From Calliphora vicina (lineage: Eukaryota; Arthropoda; Insecta; Diptera; Calliphoridae): a stretch of 64,000 bases of DNA. The stretch covers positions 97,041,358-97,105,357 of the forward strand of contig NC_088782.1 of the NCBI RefSeq assembly GCF_958450345.1, read 5' to 3'. Shown here piece by piece: positions 47,801 through 57,990 of the stretch (within the stretch, counting starts at the first letter, position 1; each line of letters begins with the position of its first letter). The position numbers and the translations under genes were made by a program. The notes beneath the pieces were generated by a model. That model was not told where the DNA came from. It did no database searches and worked only from the letters and a program-made list of their open reading frames with translations.

Positions 47801-48644
47801 TTCACTTTTCGAGCTTTTTCAGTATTCTAAGCACCAAATATCAAAAATATGTGAGCGCGAAAGTTTGCAATTATAAAATGTGACTATTGTAAAAACAATT
47901 TATAATAAGGACCAAATTCATTAGATAAAAATATTAAAAGTCCGTGGAAAAGAAAAAAACAAACACAATTCTTTACATGCATAACAATAACAAAGCAACG
48001 CGAACATAAACTAACAAAACACCTCACAAAAATTCAAAGTTGGACATCAAAAACAACGAGGGCGCTTTGGTGTATGGGAGAAAAATCAAAGACATGCAAA
48101 AGGATGCAGCTGAAATTTCCAATTTTAGAATCTTGGAATATTAACTAATAAACCAGATAAAATCCCATTGGTGACTTCAAGGGGGAACACAACTAAAAAT
48201 CTAGTTGAAATTGAAATATATGGACGAACGAACACTAAAAATGACACTGGGCAAATATTATTTTTATAAAAAATACACAAGAAGCTAAACACATTGTAAT
48301 TATCTTAGAATTAAGTTAATACCTTCCAATTCAATATTAATTTTGATTTATTTCAAAAAATCATTTTTTTATATGGTTGTCATTAATTTAAAGTTGCGCT
48401 TAATTTTCCACTTTTTCATTTTGCAAAAACCAACTGTCAACATGCACTCACTTTTGAAGCTATTCCTGAAGAGTATAGTTGGAATAAAACAAAAACAACT
48501 ATAAATATTAAAACCTTGTTTTTATAAGAAATAGTGATGACACATTTGGTGCCAAACTTTTCACTTTGTTTTTTTATTTTTGGCCTATGGGATCGACCAG
48601 TGTGCATTGGCGAGATAATTCCGATACAATACAACCACAAATAA
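44880..48644. other. AT-rich, low-repeat non-coding DNA
   Basis: There is no gene. 45500-47000 is free of recognisable transposons. A CACAGTGGTCGGTG word at 47277 resembles Transib-type ends but has no partner. GGCGTAATTGG..CCACACCCACTCCCCATAT near 47467-47503 resembles the GGGAGGTG-type modules seen elsewhere. Confidence 0.5.
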
Positions 48645-49160
48645 AAACAAGTAAAAAAGTATGGTCAGTCCAGCCCGACCATATAATACCCTACACTAAG
48701 TAAAAGAGCAAAAACATTTTTCTTTTAAAATTTCAATAGTTTATATTTTGGAGTGATTTTGGGAAGTGGGCCTTATATGGGAGCTATGACTAATTATGGA
48801 CCGCTCTCCATGAAATTAGGTCGTGTGAATTATGTCTATGTTAAAGTTAACTATGTTGAATTTTGTGTGTATATTAACATTTTTAAGAGATTTATGCACG
48901 TTAAAGTGATTTTTGGAAGCGGGTATATATGGTAGCTATGACTAATTATGGACCGATCGTAACAAAATTTGGTGACATGAATTTTGTATATATAAAACTT
49001 ATTTGGAGCGAAATTTATGGAGATACATATATAAATTAAACATTTATGACCGATAAAGTTCAATTTCGGAAGGACATTTGTATGGGGGCTAGGTGAAATA
49101 ATGTACCAAATTTGATTGAAATATCTTCAAAATTGCGACCTGTACTCTGCGCACAAGGCT
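48645..49160 (-). mobile_element. DINE-1-like element, family C, copy C1 (truncated)
   Basis: The hairpin end AAACAAGTAAAAAAGTATGG is followed by a stem-loop with GGTC..CCAGCCCGACC (48663-48680) and ATAATACCCTACAC. The body repeats GGGAGCTATGACTAATTATG and GGACCGATCGTAACAAAATT, the reverse-strand form of the CATAGCTCCCATATAAGG unit of family B. It breaks off at about 49160, lacking the other end. Confidence 0.75.
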
Positions 49161-49950
49161 TAGGCGATGCCGAGGTCAATGAGAATCTATTATGGGCAAC
49201 GAGTTTATTCAGAGATGTAAAGTTGTTCATCATGATACTCGACGTTACCCCATAAAAGAAAAATGTGGGGCAGGTCCTTATTGTCTCAGTAATAGAAACA
49301 GAAATGGGACGATACACCTTGTTAAGTATCTTCATTATATCAACAAAAGACTAATAGATAATCAGTTGGCTTATCCACTTTTGCATTTTGCGAACACCAC
49401 GCAGACACTCGGCCCTCATTCTTCCGACATTGCAGCTTTTGATGCGTATCACTAAGTTTACTTCAGAGTATATTTCATACAGTTCGTGCTTAATTCTACG
49501 CTTCCGTCTAAAACAATGAGATGTTAACCTCATCTGAGTCAGAAAATAGTAGTCCACCCCTCTCAGACAGTGAAGGTAACAATAGGCAGTCAAGTCTGAG
49601 GACCAAACGAAGAGTAACATCAAGAAAAATTAGAGTCTTTCTTAAATCCTAATACTCCAAAGTGTAATTCATTCTAGACAAGATTGGCACGAACGGAATC
49701 ATGACCAAGAAGATCGCGCTCCTATGGAAACTGAAAATTACGGGTCACGTATTTTTTGGTAGCTAATTTCAACTCTGGAAAGCTTCAACGGGGATACTTG
49801 GCTTGGACGTTTTCTCAAATTATTATCATGGCAAATGTAAGGTATGTGGAATGATTTATGACTTAAACTCATTACGGCTCTGATAATTCCTATGAGACCT
49901 CGGACAATAATTTCGTTACCAAAAATAGGTAATATCGTCAGCAAGATGCT
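49161..49950. other. Unassigned DNA, probably decayed retrotransposon
   Basis: Base composition is less AT-rich and open frames occur on both strands (for example minus 49623-49351), but no motif could be read. Its position suggests more of the minus-strand retrotransposon to its right. Confidence 0.4.
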
Positions 49951-49959
49951 GAATATCTG

Positions 49960-50655
49960 TAGCTTCCGAATCCCAGCATTTCATGGTCTGCCTGAATACT
50001 CGATCTTCTCAAAAACAGCAGTTACTTTTTAAGCTCACTAATTTTGCAGGAATATTACACTCAGGGTTGTTTAGCATCATGTTGAAATTCAGTGGTTATC
50101 AGAGTCAGCTCAATGAGTATAATAATAGTATTTATTCTCCTCATCAATTTAAGGTAAGACTCGGAGCAAGTTGTATCCTTTCCGATATATTCACATCTTC
50201 CCATCCAATCAATGATATTGCTAGATCGTCGGCGTAACAATACATACGGAATTCTAAGTTATTAAGTTCTTCAAGATAAAACACATTGTTGACTGACCCA
50301 CAAGTCCATATTATTAACTATTAACTCTATTAATTTAATGAAAAATGTTGATCCAAAATGTTTGCTTTCTCCTTAGTATCGTTGACAATAAAATTAATCC
50401 CCAGAGTAGAAGGAATTGAAGCACCGGTACTGTTCCAAATCCTCTTGACAAAGAACCAGAGACTATTGCTGCTCTTCCAGGGTATCAATTATTGTAGTAC
50501 GTATTCGACATTCGTACCTAAGTCGTTCCTCATCAAGTATTCTTACAATGTCGTTACGTGCTCTGACGGCCTCGCAACAAGTTCTATTGAACCAATTTTT
50601 CTTCTTGGTATGATGCTGTATCAACAGCTGTATCAATATTATCGTCTAGGACTTT
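49960..50655 (-). pseudogene. Non-LTR element: RT linker and YADD fragment
   Basis: Read right to left, 50640-50350 gives KKNWFNRTCCEAVRARNDIV and, in another frame, FVKRIWNSTGASIPSTLG then NDTKEKANILDQHFS. This is the segment between endonuclease and RT in Jockey/CR1/LOA-type polyproteins. After a deletion, 50290-50160 gives CYADDLAISLIGWED, the catalytic RT block. All of motifs 1-4 between them are lost. The plus-strand 99-codon open frame here is a shadow. Confidence 0.65.
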
Positions 50656-50689
50656 AAGTTCTCAAGGAAATTTTTAAGCTCTTTCCAGT

Positions 50690-50790
50690 AATGAAACACA
50701 ATACGTTCTCCTGTTTGTCCTCGTCATTGCAGCGTCTACAGAAGTCGTTGTACGTCGAAAGTACACCAGCTATGAAGCAATCCAGAACTT
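50690..50790 (-). pseudogene. LOA-type Cys/His tail scrap
   Basis: The minus strand reads YNDFCRRCNDEDKQENVL, the post-RNase-H knuckle of LOA-type elements, over about 30 codons only. It sits upstream of the RT linker block on the same strand, so it comes from a different copy. Confidence 0.6.
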
Positions 50791-50902
50791 TTATTTGCTG
50801 AAGAAAGTAATTTAAATCGATACTGCTAATATTTCATTGGAATTTAGACCCACATAAATTAATTGGTACAAAACTTAGGAATAAGCCAAATAAAAAATTT
50901 AT

Positions 50903-51278
50903 AAGTTCCTGGTGAATGAGCTCTTTTGGTGTTATACAAGTGAAAATGGTAGACATTTCTCTTGGAAGTAACACTCGGAAAAATGTCTAGCACTTTTGGC
51001 CTGAGCCAGTGCCCTATTATCTTCCCTCCACGGATGTAAATCTGTTTTGGGTAAGGTAGGATTAAATCCGCCTTGCTAGCTGATTGTAAACCAGCGCCCT
51101 GTTCTCACTATGCAAGGATCGGTGTTACCAAATCCAGATTTAATTACTCCCTAGCACTGCTCTGTAACTTGTTTATATTTTTTTTTATTCTCAGCGGCTT
51201 GACACACATCTTACTCGTTCACTTGTACAACTAAGTTCCTGGAGAATGAGCTCTTTTGGTGTTGTACAAGTGAACGAG
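50903..51278. repeat. Repeated 40-mer and 18-bp hairpin
   Basis: AAGTTCCTGG(T/A)GAATGAGCTCTTTTGGTGTT(A/G)TACAAGTGAA occurs at 50903 and again at 51233, about 330 bp apart, with two or three differences. The second copy is preceded by CTCGTTCACTTGTACAAC, making a perfect 18-bp stem with GTTGTACAAGTGAACGAG (51214-51231 and 51261-51278). The family is unknown. Confidence 0.7.
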
Positions 51279-51603
51279 AGCAGGAACTAGTGGCGGTACG
51301 TGTCATCTGAGAGTTCACGGAGCAACACCAAGTTGGTCTCAATAAAGGAGAAATTCAATTTACATTTGTGGATGAATAAATAGTGTTAAGCTCTTAATAC
51401 AAAAATAAACTGTGAAAGTGAAAAGAACAAAGATAAAGTGTTTTAAATTATATGTTAAGGACCTTGGACTAGACTGAGCGCTACCCCAGCTTCAAACCCG
51501 GATTAACCAGAGGTTCTTTACAAATTTAAGAAGACAATTTTAAAATAAGTTTACAGTATTCTTGATTTAGCAGGGAGGCAACATTTTTGGGACCTATTTT
51601 CAA

Positions 51604-51665
51604 CTGCAGGACACAATAACAAAACACGTGTAAAATTTACACTCAAAGTACACGCTTGTACGCAC
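51604..51665 (-). mobile_element. Diverged half of the Harbinger-like MITE
   Basis: ACAATAACAAAACACGTG, then CACTCAAAGTACACG, is the reverse complement of the inner arm of the MITE at 16044 with several changes. Its terminus is eroded. Confidence 0.5.
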
Positions 51666-51670
51666 ATAAA

Positions 51671-52310
51671 ATTTTCTGAAAATAAGCTAATTCACTTAAT
51701 TGTGAATAAATTCGAAAATAATCCATTGATTTTTATGATCGATATCTCATTTTGTTCCTATTACATGTGGGTTTACGATAAAGCAATAAATCTAAACAAT
51801 TTCTGCCGTTTTCGATTTTTCATGATTTTTTTAAAACAAAAAAATTTGATATTTTTACATAAAACATATATTTTTTGCTTCAATTTGTTATTATAATTCC
51901 GAAACTACTGAATCGATTAAAACGCAATACATACGTAAAAATTTGTACGTAGCATGGGAAAAATGTTTTCAATATTCAATCAATCGAAAGAAGAACATTA
52001 ACTACTCAATTTTATGTATATCAAACAAAAAAGTAAAATTTTGTGAAAATGAGCTAATTCACTAAATTGAGAATAAATTCGTAAAGAGTCAATCGATTTT
52101 TATCTTCGATATCTCATTTTGTTTTTATTATACGCGGCTTTACGATAAAGTAATAAACCTGAACAAGTTCTGCCGTTTTCGATTTTTCATGAGTTTTTTA
52201 AAACACAAAAATTTGTTATTTTCACGTAAAAAATATATATTTTGCTTCAATTTGTTATTATAACTCGGAAATTACTGAGCCGATTAAAACGCAATATATA
52301 AACAGATTAA
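51671..52310 (+). repeat. Tandem duplication, period 368 bp
   Basis: A ~270-bp segment beginning AAGCTAATTCACT at 51683 recurs from 52051 with roughly 80-90% identity by eye. Shared stretches include TTCTGCCGTTTTCGATTTTT, GATATCTCATTTTGTT and TGCTTCAATTTGTTATTATA. It encodes nothing recognisable. Confidence 0.8.
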
Positions 52311-53515
52311 AGGTTATGTAAATTTTAACTTTTCTAAGTTTACTTCAATAATATCGGACTAATCGTTTTTGAGTTATCATAAATTATGTGGCGAAACATC
52401 TAAAAAAATTCACAATTTCAGAAAAAAAAAATCTATCCATAGAATTGAAAAATTTTACCATTTTTGTACTTAAGTAACCATGATGCATCAAATCCATATA
52501 GTGGTTAGTGAAGCCCTTTTTCGCTGTTGACCTGTGTAATAACTATGAGAGGAAATATTCTGAATTATGTAAATATTATTAATCGCTTATAATGTCATGA
52601 ATATAAACAGTGTGATATTTTTTTATTCCAAATGTAAGCTGATTTTCTGTGAAATAAGTTTCATGATATTAATTAACTCCAAACTTTTAAGCAAAGAACA
52701 GAAAACAACTTGCTGTTATCACAAACATTACTCAAATTCTTAAACCATTTATTAAGTCAATTAAATTTCCAATACCCTTATGGCCCTTTATTTTTTATAA
52801 AAGCACGTGCCAAAAATTTTGGACGATTATTATTCCCCGAGCAAGTTTGCCCAAAAAATTATAAAAAATAAAGGTGTTCACAAAGCCAAAGCAACAAAAA
52901 AGAAGTTATGAATAATGAGAATAAAAATTATGGTGATGATGTAAAAATATCAAAATGTTAAAGAAAAAACAAAAGTTGTTTGGAATGATATTAAAGTTTT
53001 TTTTTGTGTGTTTTTTCCACTTTATAATGAGTTTTAAATTTAAAATGGCTCGTGCTTAACTGCTACCGACTTCTTCTTCTTTTTTTACACTTTATTTAAA
53101 CAACAAGAGTCGTAATTTTAATGTACAACCAAAACAACAGACATCTGCTGTCTTAACAGATGGAACATTGTTAATACGTCTTTGTTTATGTTGTTTTTAA
53201 GGGGGAATCATTTGGAAAAAAAACTCGTACACTCACACAATAAATGGTACTCGTCCACAAACATTTATATATTTACTTGCAGATACCCAGTAGTTAATGG
53301 TAGTCAATGCATCCCTTCTAGACACTTATTGTCACTAAGATCTGATCACTTGGCTAACTCCAATTTATATATTTTGGGCCATTTGACACGTATGATCCCT
53401 TTGTAGTGCAGAGAGAAGTCAATTGGTTACTTTATATATCCTAGGTAATCTAGACTGAAGACAATTGTCACTTAAATGTCTCTAAGTAATCTAGAGTGTA
53501 GTCATTTGTAACGTT
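52311..53515. other. Non-coding DNA
   Basis: No gene was found. 53280-53515 is less AT-rich and begins with ATACCCAGTAGTTAATG, a possible element end (see rejected items). Confidence 0.45.
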
Positions 53516-53524
53516 TATTTTCCC

Positions 53525-53832
53525 ACGAAATCCCACTCATGGCATCTATTCAACTACAAAATTATGTCATACGCTTGGAGTCATCATTGAAAAACTGGTG
53601 AATAAAGGTGAATGAGCTGAAAAGTAAACATGTTACGTTCGTTCTAAGAAGAGGTAATTGCCCACCTGTCAATCTCAACAACGTTAACATACCTCAGTTT
53701 GATTATGTCACCTACCTTGGTATTCTTCTAGATAGACGGCTTACTTGGCGCCGTCACATAGAAACCAAGAGACGTCACATGAAGTTAAAAGCCTCTAGCT
53801 TTCATTGCTTAAAGTGCAGTAATCAATGTTGA
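53525..53832 (+). pseudogene. Jockey-clade RT fragment
   Basis: The frame reads SIQLQNYVIRLESSLKNW*I, then VNELKSKHVTFVLRRGNCPP, VNLNNVNIPQFDYVTYLGIL and LDRRLTWRRHIETKRRHMKL. This is the block after the RT active site in Jockey-clade elements (NE.KS.HVTF.LRR and YLGI.LDRRLTW..HI). One stop (TGA) lies before the apparent ATG at 53608, which is therefore not a start. It abuts the 3' side of the minus-strand LOA copy, tail to tail. Confidence 0.85.
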
Positions 53833-55540
53833 CAGGGAGATAAGGTACACTTCCCAAAATAGACGCATGGCCGGTGCCAGGCCTCCATGCTCCTATAGTG
53901 TTTAGCCTAACCGCCGAATTGATGGCCAATTGTTTGGCCATGAGATCAGCAGGTAGCCAGTGCATCATAATGAACAGAGAACGAGATGGAGTACTTCGTT
54001 GCGCACCCGTAATCATTAGTGCTGAGATTCGCAGGATTCTCTCGATCATCCCATAATAGGTAGATTTACCTAGAGCCTTCCACCATACTAGTGCTCCATA
54101 CATTAGTATGGACTTTACCACCATGTCGAAAAGCAATTTCGCATTTCTAGGGCTAATTCCTCAGGTCTTTCCAATGGCTCTTCTGCAGGCATAAATAACG
54201 ATAGCCGCTCTCGCATGGATATTCGGGCTCCAGGATAGTTTAGAGTCCAGAATAATTCCCAGATACTTAGCACTATCCGAGAGCTTAAGTTCCACACCGT
54301 TTAGACGCGGTAATGGGAACGAGGGGATTTTGTACCTTCTTGAGAAAACCGAGTCCACTAGCAGTGCTCCACTGGCTGAGTGTACTAAGTGAAGTCTGTA
54401 GGCATTGTAATTATGTGTCCAAGTGTTTACAAGAAACGGTTACTGCAACATCATCAGCATATGCAACAGTTTTGCACTTCATGGAATCTAATTTCATGAG
54501 TAGTATATTGATGTGGAGTGGCCATAAAACCCCTCCCTGTGGAGTGCCTCGGTTCGCTACTCTAAAGATATTAGCAGTTCCCATAGAAGAGATAATGACT
54601 CTATTGGCCAGAAGTCTACCTATGAAGCGGATAAAAGACTTATCTATATCCAGACCGCCTAAAGCCGAAATAATCGTCTCTGGCGTCACATTGTTAAAGT
54701 CCCCTTCAATGTCCAAGAAGGCCACCAATGCATATTCTTTGTGCTCGAGTGATTTTTGTACAAATCCCACAAGCGAATATAAAGCCGTCTGAACAGATCT
54801 GCCCTTCATGTAGGCATGCTGAGACAAAGAGAGTAGGTTCGGGTTAATCGATGAACGAAGGTGCAGATCAATCAACCTTTTCATGGTTTTCAAGAGAAAG
54901 GACGATAGACTGATAGGCCTAAAGTCCTTGGGTCTAGTATGAGAAGCCTTCCCTCCTTTAGGAATAAAGGCTACGGTATATCTGGTACACGACTCCAAGC
55001 TAAGCAGGCCGAATATACACGAATCAACCAGGTTATAATTAAATCCTCATTCCGTTGCAAGTCAGCCGGAATTATGCCATCAGGACCCGGAGATTTATAT
55101 GGGTCAAAGCTACGCAGGGCCCATTTCAGTTTGTCCTCGTTTATGAGAATTGTGACTTCAAAAGGCCCAGCAGAAGATTCCGCAGTGTTTCCCTCATATG
55201 GGGGGACACTGCAAGGGAAATGAGCGTCATTCAAAACCTCTAGGGTTTCCTTTCCGCTAGTGGTCCAGCTGTCGCTCGATGTCTGAATATAACTCGGGAC
55301 AGCGGCCGAAGTGACATTGGTAAAGGAAGAATTCATTGGCTAGCAAGAAAACTTCTGCAGATCCAAACCCGATCCAGGCTCCGTAGAGCAGATCTACCAG
55401 CCCGCTAAGATGAGTGCCAGTTAACCATGTAGGCTCTCTTATTGAGGAGCAAATAGTTTTAATTTTAGTTATAATATTTAAATACTTATTGTAAGGTCTA
55501 TAAAAGGCAGATTCAATAAATAAAGCATTCAAAAAATTTG
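53795..55540 (-). pseudogene. LOA-type non-LTR retrotransposon, longest copy (RT)
   Basis: Read right to left, 55532-55260 is upstream linker. 55336-54971 gives LKWALRSFDPYKSPGPDGII and WLIRVYSACLAWSRVP. After a shift, 54998-54411 (195 codons) holds VAFIPKGGKASHTRPKDFRP, LLKTMKRLIDLHLR, HAYMKGRSVQTAL, FLDIEGDFNNVTPE (about residues 94-107), RGTPQGGVLWP (about 150-160) and the catalytic YADD (about 180-183). Then 54358-54161 has RRYKIPSFPLPRLNGVEL and LGIILDSKLSWSPNI, and 54136-53795 has SILMYGALVWWKALGKS and NIDYCTL. RNase H and tail are missing. Frame breaks near 54985, 54400 and 54150 inactivate it. The same thumb block occurs at 62260-62077. Confidence 0.88.
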
Positions 55541-56789
55541 AACTGCACCTTAGAAAGTATTTATTGTGGTGGGTGACACAAGTAGTCTAGTGAGTTGACG
55601 GAGGAAGGTTTGTTTCCTGATCAAGTAACCAGTTAGGTAGCTAATAGCTAGTAAGATAACCTATATGTGAATCCAATGCTTTGACTACTTGGGACCAGCT
55701 AGCATTTAAAATTCCTATTCATGTAACTCCTTATGTAACTGGATGTCAACCTAAGTGACAGGTAAAATCACTAGTTCAAAACAGAACTGCTGGGTACTGA
55801 CTGTATCACGTTTAAGGTGGTGGTAGATTGCCGAACTTGGTTGCGTTGATTAGTGTGTCTTGTGTTAACAACAAACACATCATGAATAAATCTGCCTACA
55901 TGAAAAAAATAAAATTGAAATCAGTGTTCGTTGTCTTCTTCTAGGAATTCACAACTACATTCCAACATTGTATTTATGGAAGTATGGTTATACATATTTA
56001 TGTGGATTTTTCATATGTAGGTGATAGAAATTAAAAATATTAAGATAGCTGTTGCTTATAACTAAAAATGCATAAATAATTTTTAAGTTTGTTTCTCTAC
56101 TTAAAATTTTACTTTAATTTATCACATGTGTTTGTTGTCCAGGAAATTTTACAGGACTTCTAATGCACATCTTGTTTGTGATTTTCATGTGATAAGTTCA
56201 TACACGGTGTTTAACACCCAGATAATAAGTCGTCAAATAAAATTTAAAATCAAAACATTATTTGCATAAAATTACTAAGGACTATGTGACAAATATTCCA
56301 ACACCAAACTGTCCAAATTCTAGCAAATCATATGATACCATTAGAAAAATGCTAATGTCTTCCCTTCAAGAGTGACGTAATAGTGAAACTTTTTTTTGTG
56401 TATCTTAACTTCAACGAAACAGTGAAAAAACCCTGGAAGGCATAAATTGAATCTTCGGAACGTTTCTGCGGAGAGTCGAAGTTGTTTATAAAAACTAATA
56501 TTTCATGTTGTATGGATGATGATTGTCAGAATTCCGAGGACTCTGATTTTAAAGTTCTCCTAACATCCGGATTCCATATAATTTTATATTACAATCCAGC
56601 ATTACTCCTGCAGAGGATTACCACTGATCACCACATAAATGAAAAAACGAATGTTATGTCTGGGATGTCATCTGAGGAGTCATCCTTGATTCAAGAATAC
56701 GAGGAAATCATACAGAATTATGCGACGGATCAATTAGATCCGAATTCCTATACAAGTCGCTAGTTACCGCATGAATAGCATACACGAAG
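55541..56789. other. Non-coding DNA with one unexplained 93-codon frame
   Basis: The right part includes an open frame at 56482-56763 (+), rich in Asp, Glu and Ser (for example MSGMSSEESSLIQEYEEIIQ). I do not recognise it. It lies just upstream of a retrotransposon 3' end on the same strand and may be part of that element. It has no good start context and no visible splice partner. 55690-55830 contains CAGAACTGCTGGGTACTG, a possible terminus. Confidence 0.4.
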
Positions 56790-57012
56790 AAAAACCTGTC
56801 GGGGAAAACAACTGCAGTTCTGGCACAACTGGCGTCGGAATAGCTCAAAAGACTTAATGGCTACTGGTACCGTATAGACCGTGGTCTCCCAAATCTAAGG
56901 CAACATTTTGGTCAGGGTCCCTATGCAATCCCCACATTTTGGTATTATGGACCAACCCAGGAGTAGTATCACAATTCCTTGTCCTAGACCTCGACCTGTT
57001 ACAACAACAATT
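56790..57012 (+). pseudogene. 3' end of HQHGFRK-type non-LTR element
   Basis: The frame reads TTAVLAQLASE*LKRLNGYW, then YRIDRGLP, and ends VVSQFLVLDLDLLQQQLQFF. This aligns with VVLAQLRSGWSNRLNVFWSR and EVAQFLDLNN at the end of the copy at 28551-30157. The tail continues into a short CAA repeat (ACAACAACAATTACAA), the likely 3' end signal of this family. Confidence 0.7.
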
Positions 57013-57086
57013 ACAATTTTTTCACGGTTGACGATGATTTTTAGGAATATATATGTGAATTCTCCTATATTCTGCTCAGCATAATA

Positions 57087-57603
57087 AAAACAAGTAAAAA
57101 AGTATGGTCGGTGAAGCCCGACCATATAATACCCTACACTAAAAATTTTAAAATTTCAATAATTTATATTCGTGAGTGATTTTCGGAAGCGGGTCTATAT
57201 GTGAGTTATGAGTAATTATGGACCGATCGTAACAAAATTTGGTGAAATGAATTACGTGTATATAAAACTTATTTGGAGCGAATTTTGTGTAGATACATGT
57301 ATAATTTAAACATTTATGACCGATAAAGTCCAAAATAGGGAGTACATTTGTATGGGGGCTAGATGAAATAATGGACCGATTTCAACCAATTTTAATAGGC
57401 TCCGTCCTTAGGCCGAACAATTATATGTACCAAATTTTATCCAAATATCTTCAAAATTGCGCACAAGGTTTACATGGACAGCCAGCCAGCCGACCAGCCA
57501 GCCAGACGGACGGACGTCGTGTTAGACTAATATTTTTGGACGTTACAAACATCTGCACAAACGCATTATACCCTCCCCACTAAGGTGGTGTAGGGTATAA
57601 AAA
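57087..57603 (-). mobile_element. DINE-1-like element, family C, copy C2 (complete)
   Basis: This ~517-bp copy has both ends. Its hairpin side reads AAAACAAGTAAAAAAGTATG, with stem GGTCG/CGACC (57106-57123), then ATAATACCCTACAC. Its other side reads CACTAAGGTGGTGTAGGGTATAAAAA in pieces, giving the inverted pair ATACCCTACAC/GTGTAGGGTAT. It carries a GCCA/GACG microsatellite at about 57480-57518, the counterpart of the GTCT tract of families A and B. It shares body units with C1. Confidence 0.8.
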
Positions 57604-57624
57604 CCAAACCAAATACACTAGGCC

Positions 57625-57990
57625 TGTTGTCTCTCTCAGACGTATGGTATAAACATATCCGAGAGTACTTAACAATAACTAGGGCTCTTTTTGCACTTGA
57701 TAAAATATCAATCGCAATTGTAACAAGTGCACTATACGATAGCGTATTTGCATTCCCTATAATTATTTCCTTAGAAGTTGTTTGGATGATGAGCTTCAGG
57801 AGTCAGTAGAACACCTTTTGTGCAACTGGCTGACCTAATAGGAACACTATCTCGTTATGCGCTTCTAGCGTTATTTGGGTGGCTCAAAAGATGTGGCATT
57901 GATATGCCAGGTTGAATTAGGGGTACCGTAGAATCAGAGTACACTAGAAAACAACGATACCAAGATTCCAGTTTCCAGGCATACAAAATT
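57625..57990 (+). pseudogene. LOA-type 3' tail fragment
   Basis: 57722 onward reads IPYNYFLRSCLDDELQESVE then HLLCNWLT and a stop, matching VPYNDFCRSC.DEE.ESVEHLLC of the LOA tail with the first Cys lost. Upstream weak similarity (LTITRALFAL) fits the TGHC.F block. It begins directly after DINE copy C2. Confidence 0.65.

Noticed and set aside
50358..50657. 99-codon plus-strand open frame
   Set aside because: The minus strand reads retrotransposon linker motifs (KKNWFNRTCCEAVRARND and NDTKEKANILDQHF); the plus frame has no motif.
54313..54792. 159-codon plus-strand open frame
   Set aside because: It lies opposite the LOA-type RT (DIEGDF, PQGG, YADD on the minus strand), so it is a shadow.
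53283..55800. Large element bounded by ATACCCAGTAGTT and AACTGCTGGGTAC
   Set aside because: The two words are only partly complementary, sequences inside them do not continue as inverted repeats, and no duplication flanks them.
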